DNA of 64,000 nucleotides from NCBI RefSeq assembly GCF_006538725.1, contig NZ_BJLQ01000009.1:54369-118368 (forward strand). The letters run 5' to 3'. The notes beneath the pieces are model-generated. The model saw only the letters and a list, made by a program, of their open reading frames with translations, searched no databases and was not told the origin of the DNA. This document shows positions 33,995 to 42,422 of this stretch, one piece after another (the stretch's first letter is position 1; every line of letters begins with the position of its first letter). The stretch is from Cellulomonas gelida. Its GTDB lineage: Bacteria; Actinomycetota; Actinomycetes; Actinomycetales; Cellulomonadaceae. A program made the translations under genes and the position numbers.

Positions 33995-34534
33995 TCAGAG
34001 GACCGGGCCGGAACCCGCGACGGGCTGGCGTTCGGAGTCCTGATCGGGACCGGGGTCGTCCTCGGCGACGTCGTCACCGTCGCGTTCCGCGCGCTCCGCT
34101 CGCAGGACCGTGATCGCCGCCTCGAAGTCCTCGAGCGAGTCGAAGGCCTGGTAGACGCTCGCGAACCGCAGGTACGCGACCTCGTCGAGCTCGCGCAGCG
34201 GGCCCAGGATCGCCAGCCCGATCTCGTAGGCGTCGATCTCCGCCGAGCCCGACGAGCGCAGCGTCTCCTCGACCTTCTGTGCGAGCAGGGCGAGGTCGTC
34301 CTCGCTCACCGGGCGACCCTGGCACGCCTTGCGCACGCCGCCCGCGATCTTGTCGCGGCTGAACGGCTCGGTCGCGCCCGACCGCTTGACGACGGACAGG
34401 CTCGTGGTCTCGACGGTCGTGAACCGGCGGTTGCACGAGGGGCACTGGCGACGGCGCCGGATCGACGACCCGTCGTCCGACGTGCGCGAGTCGACCACCC
34501 GGGAGTCCGGGTGACGACAGAACGGGCAGTGCAC
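33995..34534 (-). CDS. nrdR: Ribonucleotide reductase repressor NrdR
   Basis: 179 residues. An N-terminal zinc ribbon (CPFC at 3-6, CPSC about 31-34) and an ATP-cone domain ([20 protein letters not shown] onward). NrdR senses dATP/ATP and represses ribonucleotide reductase genes. The C-terminal 25 residues are an acidic tail beyond the usual ~150-155-residue length. GTG at 34534 gives the canonical start V-H-C-P-F-C and follows GGGAGG by 7-8 nt. Next to lexA, as in many actinobacteria; no RNR genes or NrdR boxes were seen here. Confidence 0.96.
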   Translation of the reverse strand: MHCPFCRHPDSRVVDSRTSDDGSSIRRRRQCPSCNRRFTTVETTSLSVVKRSGATEPFSRDKIAGGVRKACQGRPVSEDDLALLAQKVEETLRSSGSAEIDAYEIGLAILGPLRELDEVAYLRFASVYQAFDSLEDFEAAITVLRAERAERDGDDVAEDDPGPDQDSERQPVAGSGPVL

Positions 34535-34587
34535 CCTGAGCCTCCCTGCTCCACCTCGGCGGGTCGACGAGCGACGACCCGACAGCG

Positions 34588-34593
34588 ATCGTA
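34588..34593 (-). promoter_or_regulatory. Candidate -10 (TACGAT) for nrdR
   Basis: TACGAT on the minus strand, about 54 nt before the GTG. No -35 was identified. The 299-bp gap 34535-34833 otherwise holds only the lysM terminator. Confidence 0.3.
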
Positions 34594-34781
34594 CCGACCC
34601 GGGCCCGGCCGACGAGTCGAGCCCGCCACCGGACTCCCTGACCGGCCGACGCCACCATCCCGGACGATGTTCCGCTCCCGGGCCCGGCGCGCTCCGATCG
34701 ACGCGCGTCCGCACCCGCGTCGGCGTCCGCACGAGCGCATCTGCACCCGCGCTGTCGTCAGACAGGACCTGCGGGTGGACA

Positions 34782-34819
34782 CCGACGGGCGGTCGCCTCG
34801 ATCGGCGACCGCCCGTCGG
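34782..34819 (-). terminator. Terminator of the LysM-protein gene
   Basis: 15-bp perfect stem (34782-34796 with 34805-34819), 8-nt loop, 15 bp after the stop codon. Confidence 0.85.
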
Positions 34820-34833
34820 AGAGTCCGCTCGCG

Positions 34834-35208
34834 TCAGCCCCGCGGGACGACGAGCTCCTCGCCGGCCACCACCTGGTCGCCGGACAGTCCGTTCACGCGC
34901 ACGAGCTCGCGCACCTGTGCGCCCACCGACTCGTGCGCTCCGCGGGAGTCGGCGGCGATGTCCCACAGCGTGTCGCCAGGCTGCACGACGTACCGGTCGA
35001 ACGTCACGTCCGACGGAGCGCCGGCAGCCGCACGGGCCCCGAGACCGAAGACGGCGGCCGCCAGCACGAGGGCGAACGCGACCACGACTGCACGCCCACG
35101 GCGCGTCAGGTGCAGCGCGGGTGCGGACTCGGCGCGACGCCGCTGAGCCGTCGCAGGGCGCTCGTCCCGACCCGCCAGGACCGAGGGACCGATCACCATC
35201 GTGCTCAT
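34834..35208 (-). CDS. LysM-domain membrane protein divergent from lexA (probable SOS division inhibitor)
   Basis: 124 residues. A basic cytoplasmic N-terminus (1-42), one membrane helix (about 44-62) and an extracytoplasmic LysM domain (about 74-124; [16 protein letters not shown]). LysM binds peptidoglycan glycans. Gene position, divergent from lexA, and layout are those of M. tuberculosis Rv2719c (ChiZ), C. glutamicum DivS and B. subtilis YneA, SOS-induced proteins that delay division. Three LexA-like boxes lie just upstream. ATG at 35208 follows AGGAAG. The division role is inferred. Confidence 0.85.
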   Translation of the reverse strand: MSTMVIGPSVLAGRDERPATAQRRRAESAPALHLTRRGRAVVVAFALVLAAAVFGLGARAAAGAPSDVTFDRYVVQPGDTLWDIAADSRGAHESVGAQVRELVRVNGLSGDQVVAGEELVVPRG

Positions 35209-35267
35209 CGCGCTTCCTCTCCTCGTGACGCTCGCGGGGCGACTGCGGCCGCTCCACGCGCCCCGCC

Positions 35268-35312
35268 CGTACACACGTTCGTCATACACCTGTTCGTCGT
35301 ACGTCTGTACGA
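35268..35312. promoter_or_regulatory. Three tandem LexA-like boxes, 15-bp phase
   Basis: CGTAC-ACAC-GTTCG (35268-35281), CATAC-ACCT-GTTCG (35283-35296) and TCGTAC-GTCT-GTACGA (35297-35312). Their right arms begin at 35277, 35292 and 35307, exactly 15 bp apart. Each deviates from CGAAC-N4-GTTCG by one or two bases; the third is a perfect palindrome with T for A. They lie 60-105 bp upstream of the LysM gene. Confidence 0.7.
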
Positions 35313-35348
35313 GTTCTACCAGAGGCCTGCGACACGCGTCCAGAGATG

Positions 35349-35364
35349 TCGAACAGATGTTTGA
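35349..35364 (+). promoter_or_regulatory. LexA box of lexA
   Basis: TCGAAC-AGAT-GTTTGA, near-consensus; its right arm overlaps the -35 hexamer TTGAAA, fitting autorepression. Confidence 0.85.
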
Positions 35365-35389
35365 AATCACCGTCCGGCCTGCGTAGGCT
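35361..35389 (+). promoter_or_regulatory. lexA promoter
   Basis: -35 TTGAAA (35361-35366), a 17-bp spacer and -10 TAGGCT (35384-35389). The leader to the start codon is about 210 nt and has no other recognised element. Confidence 0.65.
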
Positions 35390-35606
35390 TCCTGCCGAGG
35401 AACAGCGCACCACCGACCACTGACACGACCACTCGTCACGCCGCCGGCCCGGCCGGCGGCACGGCCACGATCAGCACCGCGACCGCCTGGCACCACAGGC
35501 GTTCGGGCGGTGCAGGTGGGGTCGGCACCGGCGTCGTGGCGGAGGCGCGCACCGGGCGACCGGGCCGACCACGGCCGGGCGACGGAGGTGGACTGGAGGG
35601 GTGGAC

Positions 35607-36368
35607 GTGACGGACGAGCGGACCGACGACCAGACCGAGAGCGGTGCGCTGGGCAGGCTCGGCACGGTGCACGAGCTGCCCGAGACGCCGCCGGGCCCGG
35701 ACGGCCTCACAGCCCGTCAGCGGCTCGTGCTCCAGACCATCCGCGTCTCCGTCGAGACCCGCGGCTACCCGCCGAGCATGCGTGAGATCGGCGACGCGGT
35801 CGGTCTCACCAGCCCGTCGAGCGTCAAGCACCAGCTGACCGCGCTCGAGCGCAAGGGCTATCTGCGCCGCGACCCCAAGCGCCCCCGCGCGATCGAGGTC
35901 GTCCACGCCGACGACTCGCGTGGCGTGCCGCAGTGGAGCGGCGACGGGGCCGCCGAGGTCGAGCTCGGCGACACGGGCTCCGAGCGCCTGTCGGCGCCGG
36001 CCTACGTGCCGGTGGTCGGCCGGATCGCGGCCGGCGGCCCGATCCTGGCCGAGCAGGTCGTCGAGGACGTCTTCCCGCTCCCCCGCCAGCTCGTGGGAGA
36101 CGGCGAGCTGTTCCTCCTCAAGGTGTCCGGCGACTCGATGGTCGACGCGGCGATCTGCGACGGCGACTGGGTGGTCGTGCGCCGGCAGCCCGTCGCGGAG
36201 AACGGCGAGATCGTCGCCGCCATGATCGACGGCGAGGCGACGGTCAAGACGCTGCGGCGTGCGGACGGGCACGTGTGGCTCATGCCGCACAACGCCGCCT
36301 ACGCGCCGATCGCCGGTGACGACGCGACGATCCTCGGCCGCGTCGTCAGCGTGCTGCGCAGCCTCTGA
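35607..36368 (+). CDS. lexA: SOS repressor LexA
   Basis: 253 residues. N-terminal winged HTH ([20 protein letters not shown]... [20 protein letters not shown], about 34-78). C-terminal S24 domain with autocleavage site Ala142-Gly143 in GRIAAGGPI, Ser177 in SGDSM and Lys214 in ATVKTL. RecA-stimulated self-cleavage derepresses SOS genes. GTG at 35607 sits 6 nt after GGAGGG; another GTG at 35601 touches that site and is less likely. Its own box and those of the LysM gene, recA and HEPN-dinB are in this window. Confidence 0.96.
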   Translation: MTDERTDDQTESGALGRLGTVHELPETPPGPDGLTARQRLVLQTIRVSVETRGYPPSMREIGDAVGLTSPSSVKHQLTALERKGYLRRDPKRPRAIEVVHADDSRGVPQWSGDGAAEVELGDTGSERLSAPAYVPVVGRIAAGGPILAEQVVEDVFPLPRQLVGDGELFLLKVSGDSMVDAAICDGDWVVVRRQPVAENGEIVAAMIDGEATVKTLRRADGHVWLMPHNAAYAPIAGDDATILGRVVSVLRSL

Positions 36369-36373
36369 CGCCC

Positions 36374-36658
36374 ATGCCTGGACGACTCCCGGACCCGGGC
36401 CGCGACCTCGACCGCCGCCTGCGCGACGCGTTCTCCGGCACGCATGACGCCCACGAGACGAACCTCGCCGAGACGAACCTCGCCGACGAGACGAGCCTCG
36501 CCGAGACGGACCCGGGCGACGGCGCGGATCACGCGGAGCACGGCCCCGCCCCGCACCACGTCGACCCGAGTGCGGAGCACCCGTCCCCCGACCGTTCCGC
36601 GCAGGACGGGCCGGTTCCGGACGGGGACCGGTGGGAGGACGACTCCTGGGCCGACTGA
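36374..36658 (+). CDS. Small acidic low-complexity protein downstream of lexA
   Basis: 94 residues, not recognised. Short basic start (MPGRLPDPGRDLDRRLRDAF), then repeats of the type ETNLAETNLADETSLAETD, then Pro/His/Asp-rich sequence ending WEDDSWAD. Strongly acidic and probably disordered. ATG is 5 bp after the lexA stop, so translation could be coupled, and a terminator follows. No Shine-Dalgarno. It may be a real co-transcribed gene or a chance frame; the tidy placement between lexA and the terminator favours the former. Confidence 0.5.
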   Translation: MPGRLPDPGRDLDRRLRDAFSGTHDAHETNLAETNLADETSLAETDPGDGADHAEHGPAPHHVDPSAEHPSPDRSAQDGPVPDGDRWEDDSWAD

Positions 36659-36685
36659 CGGGCGTGAGCGTGTCAGTCGGCCCAG

Positions 36686-36722
36686 GGTCCGATCAGGATC
36701 GGTGCCGGATCACGATCGGACC
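36686..36722. terminator. Hairpin between the lexA operon and ldh (convergent)
   Basis: 9-bp stem GGTCCGATC (36686-36694) with 36714-36722 and a 19-nt loop; it can serve both strands. Confidence 0.55.
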
Positions 36723-36742
36723 TCGACCGGCAGCGGGTCCGG

Positions 36743-37756
36743 TCAGAAGCCGAAGCGCCGGGCGACGTCCCGGACCGCCTGGGCGGACGCCCGCAGGCCC
36801 GAGAGCTCGTCGACCGACATCGGGACCGGCAGACGGTCGAGGACGCCGCTCGACCCCACGATCGTCGGCACCGACAGGCACACGTCGCTGATCCCGTAGA
36901 AGTCCGTCAGCAGCGACGAGACCGGCAGCACCCGTCGCTCGTCCTTGATGATCGCCTCGATGATCCGCGAGCCGGCGAGCGCGACCGCGTAGTTGGTCGC
37001 ACCCTTGCCCTCGATGATCCGGTAGGCGGACTCGACGACCTCGCGGGCGATCTCGTCGCGCACCGAGTGCGTGAGCGGGCCCTCGCCCTCGATCCCCTGC
37101 CACTCGAGCAGCGGGATGGCACCGATGGACGCCGAGCTCCACAGCGGCAGCCCCGAGTCACCGTGCTCGCCCGCGATGTACGCGTGCACGTTCTGCACCG
37201 CGACGCCGGTGTGCTTGGCGATCAGGTAGCGCAGGCGGGAGGAGTCGAGCACGGTGCCCGAGCCGAACATCTGCGACGGCGGGAGGCCGGAGATCTTGAG
37301 CGAGGCGTAGGTCACGACGTCGACGGGGTTGGTGACCATCACGTAGACGGCGTTCGGCGCGACCTCGACGAGCGAGGGCAGGACCTTCTTCACCAGGCCG
37401 ATGGTCGCCTCGGCGAGGTCGACGCGCGTCTGGCCCGGCTTCTGCTTGGCTCCCGCGGTGAAGACGACGACGTCGGCGTCGGCGCACACCGCGATGTCGT
37501 CGGACCCGACGACCTCCGCCATGGACATGAACTGGATGCCGTGCCCGAGGTCGAGCGCCTCGGCCTCGACCTTGGCCTTGTTGATGTCGAACAGCGCGAC
37601 GTTGCGTGCCGCGCCGCGCATGAGCGCGGCGTACGCCATGGTCGAGCCGACCGCTCCGGCCCCGACGATCGCGAGCTTCGACGTCCGGCGGTGGGTCGCA
37701 CCCACGGATGCGGACGGGTCGTCGCTGTCCCGGCTCTCGAGGATCTGCTCGGACAT
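36743..37756 (-). CDS. ldh: L-lactate dehydrogenase
   Basis: 337 residues. NAD-binding GAGAVGSTMA, VVVFTAGAKQKPGQTR, the VTNPVDVVTY loop and catalytic His in AGEHGDSGLPLWSS identify an L-LDH rather than malate dehydrogenase (Gln in KQKPGQTR). It reduces pyruvate to L-lactate with NADH. The first ~25 residues are an extra Ser/Asp-rich tail. ATG at 37756 follows TGGAGG. A single-gene unit downstream of dinG. Fits a facultative fermentative metabolism. Confidence 0.95.
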   Translation of the reverse strand: MSEQILESRDSDDPSASVGATHRRTSKLAIVGAGAVGSTMAYAALMRGAARNVALFDINKAKVEAEALDLGHGIQFMSMAEVVGSDDIAVCADADVVVFTAGAKQKPGQTRVDLAEATIGLVKKVLPSLVEVAPNAVYVMVTNPVDVVTYASLKISGLPPSQMFGSGTVLDSSRLRYLIAKHTGVAVQNVHAYIAGEHGDSGLPLWSSASIGAIPLLEWQGIEGEGPLTHSVRDEIAREVVESAYRIIEGKGATNYAVALAGSRIIEAIIKDERRVLPVSSLLTDFYGISDVCLSVPTIVGSSGVLDRLPVPMSVDELSGLRASAQAVRDVARRFGF

Positions 37757-37883
37757 CGGTGCGCCTCCAGAGGGTGCGGGGATCGGGCGTGCGTCGTGCG
37801 GGCGTGCGAGGGTGCGCCGGCGCGGAACACGCCGTCGACCTGCGTGTCCACTGTCTGCTGACCCTCGTCCGCAGGCTACCGGC

Positions 37884-40037
37884 TCAGCCGTCACGCAGGC
37901 GCGTGAGTGCCGCCACGGCCACGTCGCGCTCGGTGGTCCGCCAGAAGGGCGGCATGGACCGCGCGAGGAACTCGCCGTACCGCGCCGTGGCGAGCCGGGG
38001 GTCGAGGACCGCGACCACGCCCTTGTCCTGCGGCCCGCGGATGAGCCGTCCGGCGCCCTGCGCGAGCAGGAGCGCGGCGTGTGTCGCCGACACGGCCATG
38101 AAGCCGTTGCCGCCCGCCGCGGCCACGACGTCGGCGCGGGCCGAGCGGACCGGGTCGTCGGGGCGCGGGAACGGGATGCGGTCGATGAGCACGAGGCGGC
38201 ACGCGCGTCCCGGCACGTCGACGCCCTGCCACAGCGCGAGCGACCCGAACAGGCAGCTCGGCTCGTCGGCCGCGAACTGCGCGACGAGCGTGGGGAGCTG
38301 GTCGTCGCCCTGCAGCAGCACGGGGACGTCGAGCCGTTCCCGCATCGCCTCGGCGGCCGCGTTGGCCGCTCGACGGGACGAGAACAGCCCGAGCGTCGCG
38401 CCGCCCGAGGCGCGCACGAGCGCCTCGATCTCGTCGAGCTGCGCGTCGGTGGCGGGCTCGCGGCCGGGCGGCGGGAGGCGGCGAGCGACGTAGCAGATGC
38501 CCTGCCGGGGGTAGTCGAACGGGCTGCCGACGTCGAGGCCCGTCCAGCGCATCTCGCCCGCTGCCACGGCGGCCGGGACGGGATCGGCGCCGGGGACGCT
38601 GGTGGGGCCCTCGGGCTCCAGGTCCGGCCGGCGCTCGAGACCCACCGAGCGCGCCATCGGGTCGAACGTGCCGCCGAGCGCGAGCGTCGCGGAGGTCAGT
38701 ACAGCGGTCCGCCCCGCGAAGAGCTGGGTGCGGATCAGCCCGTTGACGGCGAGCGGCGCGGCGTGCAGCCTCGTCGTCACGGCGCCTGAGCGGTCCTCAC
38801 CGCGCGCGCACCACATCACGGTGCGCGCGGCGTCCTCGGCCTCGGCGGTCATGCGCTCCGCCGTCTCGAACAACGTCAGGACGGCCGACTGCGCGACCTT
38901 GCGGCCGCCGTCCGCGGGACCCGATCCACCCGATCCGCCCGGCTCGGGCCGCAGGAGCGACAGCAGCGTGCGCGCCGCGTCCCGGACCACCGCCACGGCG
39001 TCGTGCACCTCGGCCGGCAGCCCGGCGGGGAAGCGACCTTCGCGCAGCGGCACGATGACCCCGGCGAGCGCCTCTCCCGCGGCCTCGAGGTCGGACGCGG
39101 GGACTCCGCCGTGTCGCCGGGCGACGCGCGCGGCGTGCTGCACGACGGGCAGCGACAGCTCGGCCGTGGCCTGCGTGGTGACCCGGTCCGCGAGCTCGTG
39201 CGCCTCGTCGACGACGAGGACCTGGTGCTCGGGCAGGACGCCCGGCGAGCCGGACGCGGCGATCCCGAGCATCGCGTGGTTCGTCACGACGACGTCGGCC
39301 TCGCGTGCACGGCCACGCGCACGCTCCGGGAAGCACTCGTCGAGCTTCGGGCACGCCGAGCCGATGCACTCGAGCGACGTCACAGACACCTGGCGCCACG
39401 CACGGTCGCTCACGCCGGGGACGAGGTCGTCCCGGTCGCCCGTGTCGGTCTCCTGCGACCACTCGCGCAGGCGCACGACCTGCTGGCCGAGCGCGCCGGG
39501 ACCGGTCGCCCCGGCCGAGGGGTGCTCGGCGGCGCCCGCCTTCTCCGGCAGGTCGAACAGCGAGCCCTGGTCGTCGGCCGGGTACCCGCCCTCGACCTTG
39601 TGCAGGCACAGGTAGTTGTGCCAGCCCTTGAGCAGCGCGATGTCGGGGCGGCGCGGCAGGTGAGGGGCGAGCGCGTCGGCGACGAGCGGGAGGTCGCGCG
39701 TGAGGACCTGGCGCTGCAGCGCGAGCGTGGCGGTGGAGACGACGACGCGCTCGTCCGCGTGCACCGCGTGCTGGACGGCGGGCACGAGGTACCCGAGCGA
39801 CTTTCCGGTGCCGGTGCCCGCCTGGACCAGCAGGTGCTCGCCGGTCCGCAGCGACGACGCGACCGCGCGGGCCATCGCGTGCTGGCCCTCTCGGCGAGCT
39901 CCGCCGAGCACGCCGACGGCGACGTCGAGCAGCTCGTCGACGGCGCCGTCGCGGTCACCGGGCTCGCGGCCGTCGGGCTCGCGAGCACCGGGCTCTGTCG
40001 CCGCCGGGTCGTCGGGCACGGACGGGGACGCGGGCAT
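37884..40037 (-). CDS. dinG: DinG/XPD-type Fe-S DNA helicase
   Basis: 717 residues. Walker A QAGTGTGKSLGYL, cysteines for a [4Fe-4S] cluster (CIGSACPKLDEC plus an upstream Cys in NYLCLHKVEGG), DEAH box VVDEAHELADR, and C-terminal motifs GSLALWQGVDVPG and GRLIRGPQDKG. 5'-3' helicase of the YoaA/DinG group without the exonuclease domain of some relatives. No RBS; ATG at 40037 follows TAGGCT by 6 nt. No LexA box was seen at its promoter, despite the name. Confidence 0.92.
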   Translation of the reverse strand: MPASPSVPDDPAATEPGAREPDGREPGDRDGAVDELLDVAVGVLGGARREGQHAMARAVASSLRTGEHLLVQAGTGTGKSLGYLVPAVQHAVHADERVVVSTATLALQRQVLTRDLPLVADALAPHLPRRPDIALLKGWHNYLCLHKVEGGYPADDQGSLFDLPEKAGAAEHPSAGATGPGALGQQVVRLREWSQETDTGDRDDLVPGVSDRAWRQVSVTSLECIGSACPKLDECFPERARGRAREADVVVTNHAMLGIAASGSPGVLPEHQVLVVDEAHELADRVTTQATAELSLPVVQHAARVARRHGGVPASDLEAAGEALAGVIVPLREGRFPAGLPAEVHDAVAVVRDAARTLLSLLRPEPGGSGGSGPADGGRKVAQSAVLTLFETAERMTAEAEDAARTVMWCARGEDRSGAVTTRLHAAPLAVNGLIRTQLFAGRTAVLTSATLALGGTFDPMARSVGLERRPDLEPEGPTSVPGADPVPAAVAAGEMRWTGLDVGSPFDYPRQGICYVARRLPPPGREPATDAQLDEIEALVRASGGATLGLFSSRRAANAAAEAMRERLDVPVLLQGDDQLPTLVAQFAADEPSCLFGSLALWQGVDVPGRACRLVLIDRIPFPRPDDPVRSARADVVAAAGGNGFMAVSATHAALLLAQGAGRLIRGPQDKGVVAVLDPRLATARYGEFLARSMPPFWRTTERDVAVAALTRLRDG

Positions 40038-40043
40038 CGGGCC

Positions 40044-40049
40044 AGCCTA
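40044..40049 (-). promoter_or_regulatory. Candidate leaderless promoter (TAGGCT) for dinG
   Basis: TAGGCT, 6 nt, ATG at 40037 on the minus strand. The hexamer is identical to the lexA -10. Confidence 0.55.
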
Positions 40050-40099
40050 GTGCGGGTCGAGGGCCTGCCGGACTGCCGGGCGCCGCGTGCGACGCCCGC

Positions 40100-41647
40100 T
40101 CACGCGCGTCGGACCGACGCCTCCTCGAGCTCGGCCGCGAGCGACTCGTCGACGCGCGCGCGCAGCAGCGTGCCGTCCGCGGTGTGCTCCTCGTGGTCGA
40201 TGTCGCCGTGCTCGTGCACACGGCTGACGAGGTCACCGCGCTGGTAGGGCACCACGACGTCGACCGTGACCCCCGGACGCGGCAGCTGGTCCGCGACGAG
40301 CGCCTGCAGCTCGGCGATGCCCTCGCCGCTGTGCGCGGAGACGACGATCGAGTGCAGCTCGCGCGAGCGCAGCCGGGCGATCACCTCGGGCGAGGCGAGG
40401 TCGGCCTTGTTGAGCACGATGATCTCGGGCACGTCCATGGCGCCGGGGATGTCCGCGAACACGTGGCGGACCGCGGCGATCTGGCCCTCGGGGTCGGGGT
40501 GCGACGCGTCGACGACGTGCAGGATCAGGTCGGCGTCCGCGACCTCCTCGAGCGTCGAGCGAAATGCCTCGACGAGCTGGTGGGGCAACGACCGCACGAA
40601 CCCGACCGTGTCGGCGAGCGTGTAGACGCGCCCGTCGACCGTCTCGGCGCGGCGGACCGTGGGGTCCAGGGTCGCGAACAGCGCGTTCTCGACCAGCACG
40701 CCGGCGTTCGTCAGCCGGTTCAGGAGCGAGGACTTGCCCGCGTTGGTGTAGCCCGCGATCGCGACGGACGGGATCGCGTGCCGCTTGCGCGACGCGCGCT
40801 TGGTCATGCGCGCCGGCTCCATCGCCGCGATCTCGCGGCGCAGCTTGGCCATGCGGTTGCGGATGCGCCGTCGGTCGAGCTCGATCTTCGTCTCACCCGG
40901 TCCGCGCGAGCCCATGCCCGCCCCGGCGCCGCCGACCTGACCGCCGGCCTGCCGGGACATCGACTCGCCCCAGCCGCGCAGGCGCGGCAGCAGGTACTCG
41001 AGCTGCGCGAGCTCGACCTGGGCCTTGCCCTCCCGCGACTTCGCGTGCTGGGCGAAGATGTCGAGGATCAGCGCGGTCCGGTCGACGACCTTGACGCGCA
41101 CGATGTCCTCGAGCGCGCGGCGCTGCGACGGGGCGAGCTCGCCGTCGATGACCACGGTGTCCGCGCCGACCGCCGCGACGACTGACGCGAGCTCCGCGGC
41201 CTTGCCTGAGCCCAGGTAGGTGCCCGGGTCCGGCTTGGCGCGCCGCTGCAGCAGACCGTCGAGCACGGTCGACCCCGCGGTCTCCGCGAGCGCCGCGAGC
41301 TCGCGCAGCGACACCTCGGCGTCCTGCAGCGTGCCGTTGGACGTCCCCGCGGACGACGACGAGCCCCAGACCCCGACGAGGACGACCTTCTCGAGCCGCA
41401 GCTCGCGGTACTCGACCTCGGTGACGTCCTCGAGCTCGGTGGACAGGCCCGCGACGCGGCGCAGCGACGTGCGCTCCTCGAGGTCGAGCTGGTCGCCGTC
41501 GTACGCCGAGTGCACGGTGCCGCCCGCGTGCAGCGCGGTCCCCGCCCTCGCGAGCACCCGCGCCACCACGTCGTCGGCCACCTGCTGGGGCGAGCGGGGC
41601 TCGTCCGGCGTCGTGCTCGGTGTGGTGGTGTGGTGCGTCTCGCTCAC
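40100..41647 (-). CDS. hflX: Ribosome-associated GTPase HflX
   Basis: 515 residues. N-terminal HflX domain (DTVVIDGELAPSQRRALED), the family stretch ESMSRQAGGQ with a glycine-rich loop and GPGETKIELDRR, then a G domain: G1 GYTNAGKSSL, G3 DTVGFVRSLP, G4 NKAD, G5 SAH. It splits or rescues stalled 70S ribosomes. GTG at 41647 follows AAGGAG by 5 nt. The 62-bp gap to dinG contains the dinG -10. Confidence 0.95.
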   Translation of the reverse strand: MSETHHTTTPSTTPDEPRSPQQVADDVVARVLARAGTALHAGGTVHSAYDGDQLDLEERTSLRRVAGLSTELEDVTEVEYRELRLEKVVLVGVWGSSSSAGTSNGTLQDAEVSLRELAALAETAGSTVLDGLLQRRAKPDPGTYLGSGKAAELASVVAAVGADTVVIDGELAPSQRRALEDIVRVKVVDRTALILDIFAQHAKSREGKAQVELAQLEYLLPRLRGWGESMSRQAGGQVGGAGAGMGSRGPGETKIELDRRRIRNRMAKLRREIAAMEPARMTKRASRKRHAIPSVAIAGYTNAGKSSLLNRLTNAGVLVENALFATLDPTVRRAETVDGRVYTLADTVGFVRSLPHQLVEAFRSTLEEVADADLILHVVDASHPDPEGQIAAVRHVFADIPGAMDVPEIIVLNKADLASPEVIARLRSRELHSIVVSAHSGEGIAELQALVADQLPRPGVTVDVVVPYQRGDLVSRVHEHGDIDHEEHTADGTLLRARVDESLAAELEEASVRRA

Positions 41648-41754
41648 GCGGCTCCTTCTCGGTGGGGACGCGGGCCGTCCCGCGTTCAGCCTCCAGGGTC
41701 GCACGCACGGCCGAGCACGTGCGAGGTGTTTCGCTGGAGGCGCAGGCTCGTCGG

Positions 41755-41760
41755 TAGGGT
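41755..41760 (+). promoter_or_regulatory. Candidate leaderless promoter (TAGGGT) for the RsmC-like gene
   Basis: TAGGGT, 7 nt, then GTG at 41768; no RBS. Confidence 0.45.
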
Positions 41761-41767
41761 CGGGCCC

Positions 41768-42388
41768 GTGGCTGCAGACCACTACTTCACCGCACAGCCG
41801 GCCTCGGACGACGAGCGTCGCGACATCGTCGTACGCCTGGCGGGCCGTGACCTTCACGTGCAGACCGCGGGCGGCGTCTTCTCGCCCGACCACGTGGACC
41901 ACGCGACGCGCGTCCTGCTCGACGAGGTGCCGCCGCCGCCCGCCGCGGGCGACCTGCTCGACCTCGGCTGCGGCTGGGGGCCGCTCGCGCTCGAGCTCGC
42001 GCTGCGCTCGCCGCAGGCCCGGGTGTGGGCGGTCGACGTCAACGAGCGCGCGCTCGACCTCGTGCGCCACAACGCCCGCGCGGTCGGTGCGTCGCACCTG
42101 CACGCCGTGCAGCCCGACGACGTGCCCGCCGACGTGCGGTTCGCCGCGATCTGGTCGAACCCGCCGATCCGGGTCGGCAAGGCCGCGCTGCACGAGCTGC
42201 TGCGGCGGTGGTTGCCGCGCCTGGCGCCGGGTGGCGTGGCGTCACTCGTCGTCGGCAAGAACTTGGGCGCGGACTCGCTGCAGCGCTGGCTGGCCGACGA
42301 GCTCGCCGGTAGCGCGACGGTCGAGCGCGTCGCGAGTGCCAAGGGCTTCCGCGTGCTGCAGGTCACGGCGTCCCCCGGGAGCGCCTGA
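41768..42388 (+). CDS. RsmC/RlmG-type small-domain RNA methyltransferase
   Basis: 206 residues. SAM motif I DLLDLGCGWGPLALELAL (about 66-83), AVDVNERALDL and the catalytic-type motif SNPPIRVGKAAL of guanine-N2 rRNA methylases. It corresponds to the C-terminal half of RsmC, as in many Gram-positives. The N-terminal DHYFTAQPASDDERR is typical of this group. The likely target is 16S or 23S rRNA guanine; which one is not shown. The GTG lies behind TAGGGT, without a ribosome site. Followed by an MFS gene with its own promoter. Confidence 0.85.
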   Translation: MAADHYFTAQPASDDERRDIVVRLAGRDLHVQTAGGVFSPDHVDHATRVLLDEVPPPPAAGDLLDLGCGWGPLALELALRSPQARVWAVDVNERALDLVRHNARAVGASHLHAVQPDDVPADVRFAAIWSNPPIRVGKAALHELLRRWLPRLAPGGVASLVVGKNLGADSLQRWLADELAGSATVERVASAKGFRVLQVTASPGSA

Positions 42389-42410
42389 CGTCCGTGTCGG
42401 TCGCGACGCC

Positions 42411-42416
42411 TAGTCT
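42411..42416 (+). promoter_or_regulatory. Candidate leaderless promoter (TAGTCT) for the MFS gene
   Basis: TAGTCT, 6 nt, ATG at 42423, just after the methylase stop. Confidence 0.5.
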
Positions 42417-42422
42417 GCTGCG

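Noticed and set aside
34535..34833. Cobalamin riboswitch or NrdR boxes near nrdR
   Set aside because: No B12-box or ACACTATAT-type repeat seen; only a terminator and a possible -10.
37884..40049. LexA box at dinG
   Set aside because: The upstream sequence 40038-40099 has a TAGGCT -10 but no CGAAC-N4-GTTCG-like palindrome.
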